From Torymus aiolomorphi (Eukaryota > Arthropoda > Insecta > Hymenoptera > Torymidae), in the NCBI GenBank assembly GCA_036365515.1, contig CM070873.1, forward strand, positions 179,690,104-179,754,103: a stretch of DNA of 64,000 nucleotides. The letters are read 5' to 3'. Made by a program: the position numbers and the translations under genes. Below the pieces are notes generated by a model. The model was not told where the DNA came from, did not search any database, and saw only the letters and a list, made by a program, of their open reading frames with translations. Below are positions 47,877-59,757 of the stretch, in pieces (position 1 is the first letter of the stretch; the number at the start of each line of letters is the position of its first letter).

Positions 47877-49785
47877 TTGAAGAATCATTAAATAATTTAG
47901 AAACAACGTTAACAGCATGGTTTAAATTAAATAAAGTAGATGATTTTGCCAAAAAAATTAAATATGCAAACATACCTAATTACTATAAATTTAAAAATAA
48001 AAAATGGATAAAAAGATTAAGAAATAAAAAACATGTAACAATCGGACGATTAAATGTTGTATCACCAAAAGATAGTGAACGTTTTTTCTTAAAATTGATA
48101 CTAAATAGAGTAAAAGGTGCAACGTCATTCCAAGATTTACGTACATATGAAAAAATTGTTTACAACAGATATAGAGAAGCAGCTATCGCCATGGGTTTAA
48201 TAGAACACGAAACACAAATTTTTAACATATTTGAAGAAGCCTGTCAAATAATGCTCCCAGTACAATTACGAAAATTTTTTGCAAATTTTCTTATATGTGA
48301 AAATATTCAAGGAAATATTATTTGGGAAAAATATAAAAAATATTTCACAGAAGATTTTATTGAACAAAAAGAAGATAAAGCACTGGCACACATAAATCAA
48401 ATTTTAAGTACTGAAGATGTATCATGTAAAGATGTAGGTTTACCTGAACCAAACAAGATTGATATAGAAGAATCAGATAAAAATGACATAGAAATGATTA
48501 ACTATTGTAAACAAAAATTTAACAGCTCATATGCTCAGTTGAATGATGACAAAAAATTTATTTTTGAGCAAATAAAAAATAGTGAACAAAAAATTTATTT
48601 TATAGATGGTCCAGGTGGATCTGGGAAAACATTTTTATATAAAATATTAATTTACTATTTTACTATTATAAAAAAAAAAAGGTTTTATAAATGGCATGGA
48701 CAGGAATAGCTTCTATTTTATTACCTAAAGGAATGACAAGTCTTCGTACATTTAAATTACCATTAGATTTAAACAATATTGAAAATGCATTTCTAAAACA
48801 CGATTCCGATAAAAAAAGATTAAGAGAAACAAATATCATTATTTGGGACGAAGCTTGAATGATACCAAAAAAAGCATTAGAAATAGTAGACAATACTTTA
48901 AAAGATGTATATTCTACGGATTGTAACTTTAGAGGAAAATTGATTATACTAGGTGGAGATTTCAGACAAATTTTACCAGTAGTGAAACATGGATTTAGAA
49001 ATACAATCGTAGAAGAGTGTATAAAAAATTCTTATCTTTGGCCTTCGTTTAAAATTTTCCATTTAAAAATCAATATCCGTACTCAAGATAATGATTTTGC
49101 ATCATTTCTATTAGATATCGGAGAAGGAAAAATTGATGAATTTAAAATTCCAAACAAATGGCAAACAAATGATGTTTGTCATGAAATATATAAAAATATT
49201 AATAACAATTATCATTTTTCAAAAAACGTAATATTAAGTTCACATAATGAAGAAGTAAATATATTAAATAATAAAATATTAAATTTAATTGAACATAAAA
49301 CAATAACTTATTATAGTATAGATTACGCAACACATAAAGGAGTAGATCAAACGGATGAACATATACATTTAAATTTTCCGATAGAAATGTTAAATAATAT
49401 ACGAGAAGGTTTACCTCCACACGAAATTAAATTGAAAAAAAATGCAATTGTTATGTTAATTCGTAATCTTAGTATAGTTGATGGACTATGTAATGGAACA
49501 CGATTAAAAATAACAAATTTATATAAATATAACATTGAAGCTGAAATTATTACTGGAGAAAATAAAGGAAATAAAATATTTATACCACGCATTACATTAA
49601 GTACTTGTGAGTCATCATCGTTACCATTCATTTTATATAGAAAACAATTTCCAATTGTATTAGCATTTGCTATAACTATTAATAAATCACAAAGACAACG
49701 TTTTAACAGTGTAGGAATATTTAAAAAAAAAAATTTATTTTCCCATGGACAATTGTATGTAGCACTTTCACGATGTAAAAATCCA

Positions 49786-49816
<31 letters not shown>

Positions 49817-49882
49817 CAAAATGAATCTCAAAATAAAACAGAAGTAATAAATATTGTTTGGAAAGAAATATTAGATAACTAA
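47877..49882 (+). pseudogene. Helitron 2 Pif1-type helicase
   Basis: Starts just after the inverted repeat, with the Rep-helicase linker (TLTAWFKLNKVDDFAKKIKYANIPNYY; GRLNVVSPKDSERFFLKLILNRVKGATSFQDLRT). The helicase core follows: Walker A FIDGPGGSGKTFLYK near 48605, Walker B IIWDEA near 48840, motif III ILGGDFRQILPVVKHG, and C-terminal INKSQRQRFNSVGIF and LYVALSRCKN. Breaks are a frameshift at an A-run near 48675, TGA at 48856-48858 within the DEA(S)MI motif, and a TA-microsatellite expansion at about 49790-49816. The frame downstream still encodes INIVWKEILDN. The Rep domain is absent. Confidence 0.9.
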
Positions 49883-50131
49883 TTTTCTCTATAAGATAAC
49901 AAATATCTATATATTTGATAGAATATAAATAAAATAATAACATAAATAAACAATGTTAAAATAATAACAAAATATAATTGATCAAAGTAAGTTATGAAAA
50001 AAATATCAGAAAATAATTAATTACATAGTATAATTTATGAAAAAAATATCAGAAAATAATTAATCAAATTTAATTTTAAATATAATATAAAATAATTTAC
50101 TTAATCTAATTAACTATTTAGTAAAATACAA

Positions 50132-50541
50132 GATGGCTGAACAAGGTGATTCAAGACCCAGTCCATTAAGATGGGATCCTGTACAAAATATATATATATA
50201 TTGAAGTGAGTAGTATACAACACGCAAGAGAATTAGATGAATTAAATGAACAGTTACAGAATCACATAAATGAACAAGACGAATATGAAAGATATTTAAA
50301 TAATCAAATCAACGAATACAATAATAATGTTACGATACAAGCACCGTTAATTTGGGATCCGACACAAAATAAATACGTAGAAGTATATAATTTAAAAGAC
50401 GCTCTAAAACTAGACAAATTGAATGAAATAATAGAAGCTTATGAAAAAGAAGAAAATAAGTATAATGACTATTATAATAATTTACTTAGAGAATATGATT
50501 TAAATTGTTTACAAAATTTAATTGAAAAATATGAACAATAA
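50132..50541 (+). pseudogene. Small duplicated coiled-coil ORF of Helitron 2
   Basis: ATG near 50132 (MAEQGDSRPSPLRWDPVQN), then a TA-repeat expansion (about 50190-50203) shifts the frame. It continues as 50206-50541 (111 residues). The protein contains an internal repeat: RWDPVQN...ARELDELNEQL...Y and IWDPTQNKYVEVYNLKDALKLDKLNEIIEAY, Glu/Asn/Tyr-rich with coiled-coil character. I do not recognise it. It sits between the helicase and the 3' end, a place where Helitrons can carry extra genes. Confidence 0.45.
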
Positions 50542-51418
50542 AATTAACGAGATTTTCAATATACAATTTCAACTCAATTTTTTAGTATAAGATATTTGAA
50601 ATTTCACAAAAATGGTATTAAGCTATATTAATTTCTAAATCTATTATTTTACATTTATTTCTTTCACGTATCCAATAAAATGTTTAAAAGTATAAATGTA
50701 TATAACAGAAACAATAAAAATATATGTTTCCATATTATAAATAGCTTACAAAAACGTTACAGGATATGTTAAAGACAAGAAATTTAAAAATTGATTTTTA
50801 ACGTAAAATATAAAGTAAAATATAAGAGTATATACAAAAATATATACAGAAATAAGCTATAAAAAAAATTATTCTTAAGTAAATTATTATTACATATTAA
50901 TATGAAATATTTGAAATTTTACGAAAATTTAACTATATTAATTTTTAAATCTACTCCAGTAGACTATATTGTATTACATTCTTTCATGTATCCAACATAA
51001 TGTTTAAAAGCACAAATACATATAACAGGAACAATAAATATATATGTTTCCAAATTATAAAAAGCTTACAAAAACAATTAAGGATATATTAAAGATAATA
51101 TAAATAAAAACAATATATTTTTAATAAATTTCTATTCAACAATTTTCGATAAATATTTTCGTAAATTTCAAATAAAAATCAAATATAATGTAAATCATAT
51201 AAAAATATATTTAATAATTATAAAATTTTAGGCAACAGTGGTAATGTAGGGCTACTGGCGAAGGATGCCACTTAAAATAACAATCCAACGCGTTCATGAA
51301 CAGTACCCCCAGGGTGACGTGGAAAACTGTTCGTTTCATCAACCAATCTTCTTTCATCTCATTCATCACTGTTAAATGGGGGTTGACGAGCGGAGCGAGT
51401 AGGGGGGTACCCCCCTAG
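50542..51418 (+). other. Helitron 2 3' region
   Basis: AT-rich, without supported genes. Contains two diverged copies of a segment starting near 50585 and 50900 (TATTTGAAATTTYACRAAAA ... TTTCCA.ATTATAAA.AGCTTACAAAAAC), period roughly 310 bp. It also holds the right subterminal inverted repeat (51240-51347) and the terminal hairpin with CTAG. Confidence 0.75.
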
Positions 51419-51462
51419 TATATATATATATATATATATATATATGGAATTTGTTAGTGATC

Positions 51463-51661
<199 letters not shown>

Positions 51662-52005
51662 AACCTTTATTCGGCCACAAGGGCTAAAAAATAAAATTAC
51701 AATTATTTACAAATTGTTAATATACAGCTATAAGCTTCAAGTATAAAAATACATAGATCACAATTCAATTTTTGGTCAAGGTAAAAATATTTATCACAGA
51801 TAAAATGACTATTTTATCAGGCCATTAGGCCACGTCGCATTACTTACTATAGTAAGCTATTGAATTAATTTATCCCCGCGAAGGATACTATCACAGTGTT
51901 AAGGCTCGATGAGCCAAGTCATATTGAGAAAAATCACAGCAAATAATCTTATAACTAACTATACAGTTTGGTTACGAGATGTCACTTTCCCCCACTAACA
52001 GGGAG

Positions 52006-54859
52006 CTAGGTGTCGAGACCAAGAAGGTAACGGCGCACCGCCCCTTTAAAAGATGTTAACGATGGAGAATTTCGGAGGCCGGAGGGGAGGGAGTTCCAGA
52101 GACGGGCTCCATGGACTTGAAATGCTCTGGCACCCGTCTCAGTACTCACATTGGGAATATTGAGTTCAGGCGGGACGCCTCTACTGGAAGGCCTCGGCAC
52201 ATGGGCTTTAAAGAACTGTACTAAATATTCCGGCTCACGTAGTCTAGTGATTTTGAAAAGCAAAAGGGCTTCAAAATAGAGCCGCCTCGAGTCCATACGT
52301 AGCCAGCCGAGACGCTTCCTGTAGGGAGTGATGTGTTCGTCCCGCCTAACCCCAAAGATGTATCTCACACCTGAATTACTAAGTCGTTGTAGACGTAGCT
52401 TCTGTTCGTCCGAAGCGTCGAGGTATACCACAGCACAATAATCCAGATACGGTTGGACTAAGGACTCGACTAGCCTCTTCCGTAAAGTCTCGGTGGTACA
52501 ATCCCTAATAAACCGCAAGCTGTAGAGGGATTTATTGACTTTCTTAGTAATGGAGTCAACTTGCGGCTTCCAAGTGAGTTTACTGTCAAGTGTAACACCG
52601 AGACTCACGACCGAGTCACTAAATGGGACGATCGCTCCATCCTGTATCTCAATTCCAGGCAAGTTCCATGAATTTATATCATTCACGTTCTTTCTTGTAC
52701 CAAAAAATATTGCCTTCGTTTTGCCTGGGTTGAGACGCAAGCCAGAGCTCCCCGCCCACTCAGCAACAAGCCGTGCCGTTTCCGCCAATCGAGCCATGCC
52801 CTCGCGGAATTTATCTTTGGTCGTATGTAGATAGATCTGGAGGTCATCCGCGTAGAAAAGGTGACTTACCACGCGACCGTCAAGTAAGTCCTGTAAGTCA
52901 TTTACATACAAGCTAAACAACAGTGGTCCCAGGACTGAACCCTGTGGGACGCCCAGATTAGTGTCCAACCAATCCGAATTTCCATTTTTATTAGAAATCA
53001 CCATCTGGGTCCGGCCTTGTAAATATGATTTTACCCACAGGAGAGCCATCCTAGAGAACCCCAGTCGTCTAAGCTTGCATATAAGTTTCATAGGTGAGAT
53101 GGTATCGAACGCTTTGCTAAAATCAAAAAGGAGCAAAAGCGTCACCTTCTTTCTGTCCATGGCCATGCGTGCGTCTTCAGTCAGCTTTAATAACGCAGTC
53201 TGTGTGCTGTGGTGTTTTCTGAAACCGGTCTGGAGGGGATCTAAAATTTTGTTTTTCTCTAAATACTCCGTGATTTGTCCGTGGGCAATCTTTTCGAGCA
53301 CCTTGAAAGGAAGCAGAGAAGTGCTATCGGACGAAAGTCCGCAGCACTCTCTGGAGTCGAGGACTTTTTCAAAGCTAAGATCTGTGCCTGTTTCCAGGTA
53401 CTCGGAAAGACGCCCTGAGCAAAAGAGGTATTGAATATTTTAACAACATACTCGCCAATAATCGGTAGAGCTTTCACTATCACGTTTTGCGGAATCCCAT
53501 CAGCACCTTTCGCTTGAGAGGAAAAGTGGGATATAGCAAGGACAACGTCGCTGAGGTTAATGGGACTGAATGAGAATCCCTCATCATCAGCTGATAAAAT
53601 CGTATTCATTGCTTCCTCGAGATTTTCGTGAGGAGAGGCTGAGATTCCCGCAAAGTGATTGTTCAACTCATCCGGAGAAAATCCAAATAACTCATCTTCT
53701 TTTTTCTTAGGTATGAGGCCAAAATTACGCATTTCCTTCCAAATGTTTTTATTATCATCAAGAGCTTCCGAAAGATGTTTAATAAGGAAGGCACTTCGCT
53801 CTTGAGATGATCGCGCATCTACCTCGTTATTGAGCCGAAAAAACTCATCACGCAAATCCGCTCGACCAGTGCGTTTGTAGCGCCTGTGCGTAGCATCACG
53901 TTTGTCAATGAGTTGCCTCAGCTCCGGTCCAAACCAAGGAGCATGTTTCTTATTAGGGCAAACCACCTTTTGTGGCGCCAAATTATTAATAGCTACATTT
54001 AGATTCTCATTAAGAATGTTCAGCGCTCCCTCCAAATCGGTTTCAATAGAATTCATGGCCGCCCAATCACTTCGAGAGAGTACATCTAGAAGGGATGGTG
54101 TGTCAATACCTTTGAAATCTCGATACGTGAAAGACTCTCTAGGGAGAGTAGGAGTAAAAACATCTATAGTGACATCTATGATGCAATGTTTACCAAGATT
54201 GGGCAACCATTCATTCTTAAAGTCCCGTATTGTATCGTTTTCGTCTGTCAACATCACGTCGATCCAGGTGTGAGAGGATGGGGTGTGATGAGTCGGGCCA
54301 TGGCGGACTAACTGCAAGGTTAGCTCCTCCGTTAAACTCTTAATAGTGTTAGCGTCATCGGTCTCAGATAACAGGTCCGCATTCAGATCTCCCATGATGA
54401 CTTTGTGACTAAAGTCTCTGCAGAGATCGCGTAAGATGTTAAATAAATCGGTGTCCTTCTGCATGGGAATCTTAGGGGGTCTGTATATGACACCTATCAA
54501 AATCGGAGGAGAGTCACCCTACTGTACACTACAGAATAAATACTCCGGGATCCCTGGTTTACCCTGGCCCTGAGTATTAGAAACAGCCAATGTATTTACT
54601 TTAAGTGTATTGCGCACATACAGAGCCACACCCCTCCATTCACATTACGATCCTGACGAAGTAATTTAAATCCCCGAATCTGAATGAGGCTATCATCCAC
54701 GACCGAGCCCAGCCATGTCTCCGCAATCCCAAAGATGTCATAATCTGAGTTGGTAGATAAATGAGAACGGAGCCCCTCAATATGAGCCCTAATTGAGTTC
54801 ACATTGAGGAACCCCACCCTAAGGGATCTCCCCCCCCTTCTCTGCATCTCCGAGCCCAA
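52006..54859 (-). pseudogene. Non-LTR ORF2: endonuclease and reverse transcriptase
   Basis: Three frames read in order. Residues of an APE endonuclease: RVGFLNVNSIRAH, DIFGIAETWL (54859-54596), then IGVIYRPP, VIMGDLNADL and SSHTWIDVMLTD (54500 onward). Then RT: DKRDATHRRYKRTGR, GADGIPQNVI, DFRPIALLCFLSR, and in the last frame TGFRKHHSTQTALLKL, LLLFDFSKAFDTISP, LGVPQGSVLGPLLFSLYVNDL, and catalytic HLFYADDLQIYL. The C-terminus YFEALLLFKI and NIPNVSTETGARAFQVHGARLWNSLP is typical of jockey/CR1-like elements. Frameshifts occur near 54550 and 53280; catalytic residues remain. Confidence 0.92.
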
Positions 54860-54863
54860 CTGG

Positions 54864-55360
54864 TCAAGATGGCGCTACCGAATTGCTTGTCAGTTCCGGC
54901 TCCGTACGGTCACGTGGTGTACCGTCTTCGTTCTTGTCAGTATTTGACCCGTTTGTATTTGGCCGTTTAGTTCCGTTGGCGGTCTGACACGCCGTTTGTA
55001 TGGCTTGCAAATCGGCAGCCGATGCAAATACATGCGCGCGCTCCTTACCCCTCCGCCTGGCCAGAAATCTGCCACCCGCATGCCAGACGTACCTAAAGCC
55101 CAGCCCCTGTGCTATGGACTTCAGGTTTTTGAACAACTGAAATTTATCGTGGGGCAGTGATTCATTCACTGTGTTCAAACACTGGGCAGATGTTTTTCGG
55201 CCGCGTATAAGCAGCGCTGCAGACGACGCAGCAGACGGCAGATGGCATGTCACGATGGTGTGTAGGCTCGTCTGCTGTAACTGCTGCCAACCTCAGGGCT
55301 GCAAATCTGGATTCCGCCGACTGCTCCGCCGATGAAAACCCGCCGAAATCGTCCCTAACC
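54864..55360 (-). pseudogene. Non-LTR ORF1 C-terminal part
   Basis: The clearest frame is 55253-54864 (129 residues). It has the C-terminal domain found in insect non-LTR ORF1 proteins and resembling baculovirus FP25K (KFQLFKNLKSIAQGLGFRYVWHAGGRFLARRRGKERAHVFASAADLQAIQ). A low-complexity tail follows. Upstream, another frame remains open to about 55360 (FGGFSSAEQSAESRFAALRLAAV), so a frameshift near 55250 is likely. Beyond it lies a 38-base A/T run. ORF1 proteins are RNA-binding partners of the retrotransposon RNA. The N-terminal coiled coil and any zinc finger are missing or unreadable. Confidence 0.65.
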
Positions 55361-55374
55361 TCTCAGGAACAGGA

Positions 55375-55378
<4 letters not shown>

Positions 55379-55416
<38 letters not shown>
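55379..55416. repeat. Poly(A) run, 38 bp
   Basis: Homopolymer A on the plus strand, within the 5' part of the minus-strand non-LTR element. It reads as poly(T) in the element sense and so is not its tail. It may be a slippage expansion. Confidence 0.85.
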
Positions 55417-55417
<1 letters not shown>

Positions 55418-55605
55418 AGTCTCCCTGGCTCCAAATAAGAGGAGCCGTGCAGAATTGCTCCGATAACATGGAGCCTGCGGGAGGCCTCACTCTCTGCAAC
55501 AGTTACACTCGCACAGAATAGGTGAGAAACTCAACAAAAATACACAGAGGTGAGGAGCGACATGAAAGGCGTTGCGCCGCTTACCTGAGAAACCGCAGAG
55601 AAACC

Positions 55606-55607
<2 letters not shown>

Positions 55608-55646
<39 letters not shown>
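55608..55646. repeat. GA microsatellite at the 5' side of the non-LTR element
   Basis: 39 bp of GA, preceded by a 13-bp direct repeat of GAGAAACCGCA. Together with 51466-51659 it brackets the non-LTR element. Confidence 0.95.
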
Positions 55647-55650
<4 letters not shown>

Positions 55651-55656
55651 ATTTAC

Positions 55657-56092
55657 CTTCGTGCAGTAATGGAGCAAATAACACTAATTAGATAAGTATT
55701 AAATGCCTAAATGTTAAATGTCTAAAGTCATTTTTTCTTAATTTAAAAATTGATACTTTGTGTGAATTTTTTATTTACAGATTATCCAAGATCATGCGTT
55801 ATCATCATGCGTTAGGATTAATTATTTTACTGTAATCAAATATTTATCCAAGATCATGCGTTATCATCATGCGTTAGGATTAATTATTTTACTGTAATCA
55901 AAAAGATCAGCATCTTTAACTATAATCAGAAAGTTCAGCAAGCCAGCTTATAAGATTTATCTACGTGCAGTAATGGGACAAATAACATTTATTAGATAAG
56001 TATTAATTGACTAAATGTTAAATGTCTAAAATCATTTTTTTAAAATTTAAAAATTGATACTTTGAATTTTTTATTTACAGATTATTCAAGAT
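55657..56092. repeat. Diverged ~306-bp tandem duplication with inner 62-bp duplication
   Basis: The segment CGTGCAGTAATGG...TTATTTACAGATTATCCAAGAT (55661-55790) recurs diverged at about 55965-56092. Within the first unit, a 62-bp block starting TATCCAAGATCATGCG is repeated almost perfectly (55783-55844, 55845-55902). No coding signal. Confidence 0.8.
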
Positions 56093-57390
56093 TATTTACA
56101 TCACTAAAACTTGATTCGTTTTGAAATGACTTGGATGGTTATACCACATAAAGTAATGCTGAAATCTCTATTCATATTTTGTTTTGAATTGGATTAGATG
56201 GTTTTATGTACAATAGACAAATGCTGCAAGGATCCAATTTTTCCTTAGCTAATGAAAGGCAACAATAAATGCTCTTTATCGATATAGATAGATAAAACCA
56301 GCAAACTAAATATATTTGTTCCGTTAAAAGTGTTAGAAGGATTTATAAGGATAAAATGAAATTCATAATTAATAAACCTATAATATTATCTACTGGATGG
56401 ACTGAGTGATTTAGTTTCTTAAAGAAGGTCTAACTTTATGTGATTTTCTTTTGAAAATAAGCAGTTGCGAATGAATGTTATAAAAATATTGTATGTTATT
56501 GTGTAGCTATAAGTATCATGTTCATGTATACCATTCCTTGCCAACATACAATGAAGTTACATTGGCAATATTTACAGAAAGCTTCCCGAGAGTTTTACGA
56601 GAGAAAAAAATAGAAGATTTAAATTACCTGACTTTGGAATATAATTTGAAAGCTTTAGGGAAGATTGCGGAAAGCTTCCAAAATACCTTCCCATGAGATA
56701 TTCTATTGAACCTTGGAGTAACCATTCTAGCAGGACTTTGGAAACCATTCATAAAAGATTTTTGATTTATCACAGAATACCTTTACGACATTCATAACGA
56801 AAACTTGTAGGAGCATTCCAAATAAATGTTTCAAGAAAGCTTCCTGAGAGATTCACGAAAGAATAGGGCCGAATCCATCACAAATCAGATGGCCCGCGTA
56901 TGCCTATGTCACCGATCATTTTGGGATAAAAGTATTTATATTCTTCTCCAAAAATTATTTAACCCGTATATTTTTATTTTTTTGTCGCAACAAAATTTCA
57001 TGCGTTCAGCAATGTGGCAAAATTCAGAGAAAATCCTTACTTAGAAATAAATTTTTTCAATGTAATTTTCAAACAGCTTCTGCTTCACCAGTTTTTTAAG
57101 CCTTTTAGCGTGCAACACATAATTCTACTCAGGTTTGAACCCTCTTTCATAGTCTGTATGTTATTTTCAAAAAAAATAAAAAATACCCAAGTTATGCACT
57201 TTTTACTGAAAAATGCCATTTTTAGAAAAATGCGTTTTTCTCGAAAAAGCCTATTTTTTTCTCAATTTTCTGTTCTCATGATAGAGGACCTAAATAGCTA
57301 TCTAGGCGTGTTTGTGAGATTCATGGGTTTTCTGCCGGGATAGCGATCACTAATGAGATAACATACAAACAAATTTTTCACGCTTTGCGC
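56093..57390. other. Unassigned AT-rich sequence
   Basis: Only short frames without recognisable motifs. Repeated themes such as CTTCCTGAGAG/CTTCCCGAGAG and GAAAGCTTCC (about 56578-56840) hint at an old diverged repeat. I see nothing else. Confidence 0.4.
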
Positions 57391-57812
57391 TTATATAGAC
57401 GCTCCCTACGAAAACCAGCACGATTCAGATTGCCACGAAGACTAGTCCATTTCAGCGTTGGCCGCGAAGACGCCCCATTGATTTGCGTTGAAGACTAGCC
57501 CGATCCGCTTGATTGCGGCGAAGACTAGCACATTCCACTGCCTCTTATATAAATTAACACGGTGACGCGAAGTGCTAGTTTTCGCGGCAAGCTTGCGAAT
57601 CGTTTTACTTTTCGTCGCAAACTTACGGATTGTACTATTATTCGGCGCAAACTCGTGAATGATGCTAGTTTTCGCGGCAACCTCGCGAATTGTACTAGTA
57701 TTCGCGGTAAAGTCGTAAGTTATGCTAGTTTTCGTTGCAGTTTTCTGAAATGTGCTAGTCTTCGTAAGGAGGCCAAAAAAGGTACTACTTTTCATAGGGA
57801 GCGTCGATATAT
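57391..57812. repeat. Palindromic minisatellite element with TIRs
   Basis: Ends TATATAGACGCTCCCTACGAAAA and its near complement TTTTCATAGGGAGCGTCGATATA (57788-57812). The left half (about 57430-57530) is made of ~33-bp units with GCGAAGACTAGC. The right half (57565-57775) has seven ~30-bp units with GCTAGTTTTCGCGGCAA in the opposite sense. The open frame over it (10-residue repeats such as AKTSTIREVA) is a by-product of the period. It resembles a MITE made of minisatellite. Confidence 0.7.
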
Positions 57813-58106
57813 AGTGATATAAAAATGATATAACAGTTAATATAAAGATGGTTATCTTTGTGTGTAATATACAAGTATGCACATATGTATGTAGTTTTTT
57901 TTTTATTTATGTCTTTTAGATTTTTTATTTTTATAACTACCTTTGTTTTTCGGCTTCATTATTCTTACTTCAGTAAGGGGACGGTCAGCGGGCTTTGCTG
58001 GCAAACAATATACATTATCGTGTTTGAAAGATACTTATGGATCAGGATGGGGCTTTTTTAATACAAAAAAAAAGACTTGATCTTTTTTTCTGTAAATGCT
58101 TCAAAG
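57813..58106. other. Unassigned sequence before the Penelope element
   Basis: AT-rich, with no motif recognised. The left limit of the Penelope-like element probably falls near the end of this interval. Confidence 0.4.
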
Positions 58107-58143
58107 CGACGTTTCGTCGGCTTGGTCTGCCGACCTCTTCAGG
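58107..58143 (-). ncRNA. Hammerhead-like motif, left of PLE A
   Basis: Minus strand: CTGAAGAG, a stem GTCGG...CCGAC, then GAAACGTCGC. It fits the CUGANGAG-stem II-GAAAC hammerhead plan used by Penelope-like elements, with A in place of the conserved U. Confidence 0.5.
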
Positions 58144-58559
58144 CTAGATGTTTATTAAATAAAAATACAGAATTACAAATCACGTATAACATTCGGTAAA
58201 AAAACCAATGATATATAAAAAAAGGAAACGAACCCTATTTACCTTAAACGTTGGCACAAGTCAACGAGTCAAAATTTATAACAATGTACAGTCATATTAA
58301 CACTTACGGCTAGTGGCAAAGAACATTAACGTACATATCAATTTATACACAACGCTATCAAAATAGACGAAAGTATTGAAGTAGTCAATCATAACAAAAA
58401 CAATCATGACGTTAGCAGTTAAAATTTCGAAAGTAAAGGAAAATAAATGCGGTTAAGTGTATAAATATCCTCTTTCTTGTTTATACTGTGTTTGTTACAT
58501 TTTATGTGTATCATTTCCGATAAGAGTCTTTTTTTATAATTCCGCTCAATGTCTATAAT

Positions 58560-59204
58560 TTTTGTGTCTATAATTTCAGTCATACTAGACGTGTGTCTAA
58601 AAATGACGTTGTATCTTCAATCAAAAACATAGAACAACGTTTGTATTCGTTGGATGTTGAAATGTCGATAAAAAATGACATAAGAGAAAAAGTTACGGAA
58701 AACTTGAATTGGACCCTTAAAAAACAAACCCAGATTTCGACAGAAGAACGTAATTTCACCAAAAAACTAATAGCTTCCAAAAAATTTTTAAAAAATAATC
58801 CTAATATAATGTTCACAAAAGCTGATAAAGGCAATGTGACTGTTTGTCTAGATAAATCTGATTACACCTCAAAAATGCTTGAACTTTTGTCGGACCAAAA
58901 TACTTATATTAATGTCAGTAGAAACCCGCTTAGTAAATTAAGATTAGATACTAAAGTAATACTTAATAATCTTAACAATAACGAGTTTTTATCTGATAGA
59001 TACCATAAAAATCAACTAACTCTCACGAACACAACTTTAGCAAAAGGTTACGGCCTGCCAAAAATACACAAGGAAAATGCGCCACTTCGCCCGATCATAT
59101 CACTAGTAAATAGTCCTACTCACCTTTTAGCCGAAATTATTTATAAAGAATTAAAAGATTCAATTAAGTTACCGGAATCCCACATCAATAATAGTTTTGA
59201 GTAA
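58560..59204 (+). pseudogene. PLE A reverse transcriptase, N-terminal part
   Basis: 203-residue frame with the N-terminal charged region of PLE RT, then NIMFTKADKGNVTVCLDKSDYTSKM and KGYGLPKIHKENAPLRPIISLVNSPTHLLAEII, the RT1-RT2 motifs of Penelope RTs. The frame is cut at HINNSFE by the insertion of PLE B. The first ATG (58602) may not be the start, since the frame is open a little upstream. Canonical Penelope protein would continue to a YVDD box and a GIY-YIG nuclease outside this window. Confidence 0.88.
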
Positions 59205-59287
59205 TGAATAATTGGCTTTGACGGTCCTGCTGTCCAAAGGAAGGGTAAGTCAAGGATGACGAAATGACAACCCACGATGATATATTA

Positions 59288-59332
59288 ATCGTCGACGTCT
59301 CGAGTTTTTATTTAAACTCCTTCTCAAGACAC
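59288..59332 (-). ncRNA. Hammerhead-like motif, left 3' end of PLE B
   Basis: Same motif as at 63676-63718, in the sense strand of the left copy. It has one change in the GAAAC box (CGAGACGTC), so it should be less competent than the right copy. Confidence 0.4.
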
Positions 59333-59757
59333 TAGTACAAATTTAAATAATAAAATACACATTAATGAAAGTTATAAACTAAACAATAGTAATCGCATCT
59401 AAGATTAACGAACAAGATTTACTTACAAAGTCTAGGCAGTCTCTTAAAGTTACGTAGGTGATCGCTTCAGTATCACCAGTCAATTGTTACAATAATGAAC
59501 ATTCGGGCTTTATATATTACATAGAATGCATGTGTGCGTTACACATATATGTAAATACCATTTGATCAAACGCGCGGGGTGGTTCTAAGTGTTACGCGGT
59601 CTCGCAAGTATTAGGCGAATATATGTAAAAGAGCCCAGGTGGGGGGTGGGCTAATACTACTCGTTATTCAAAAGTGGCAAATGGGCGTGGTCATATCTTT
59701 ACTTTCATACTTTCCTAATACTGTGCAATGATATTGATCGTGCTTTCATGAGAATTT

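Larger units (their letters stand above)
45013..51418 (+). mobile_element. Helitron 2, helicase-only
   Basis: 5' end A|TCTTCCTATATTATATAG at 45013. The 3' end has GACGAGCGGAGCGAGTAG, a perfect GGGGGGTACCCCCC hairpin and CTAG at 51415-51418, followed by T. Without the palindromic insertion (45213-47726 plus one TA) it is about 3.89 kb. It encodes a Pif1-type helicase and a small downstream ORF, with no Rep nuclease. It is related to Helitron 1 but clearly diverged. Confidence 0.85.

Noticed and set aside
55379..55416. Poly(A) tail of a plus-strand retroposon
   Set aside because: The sequence before it belongs to the minus-strand non-LTR element's ORF1; no plus-strand retroposon or target duplication is seen.
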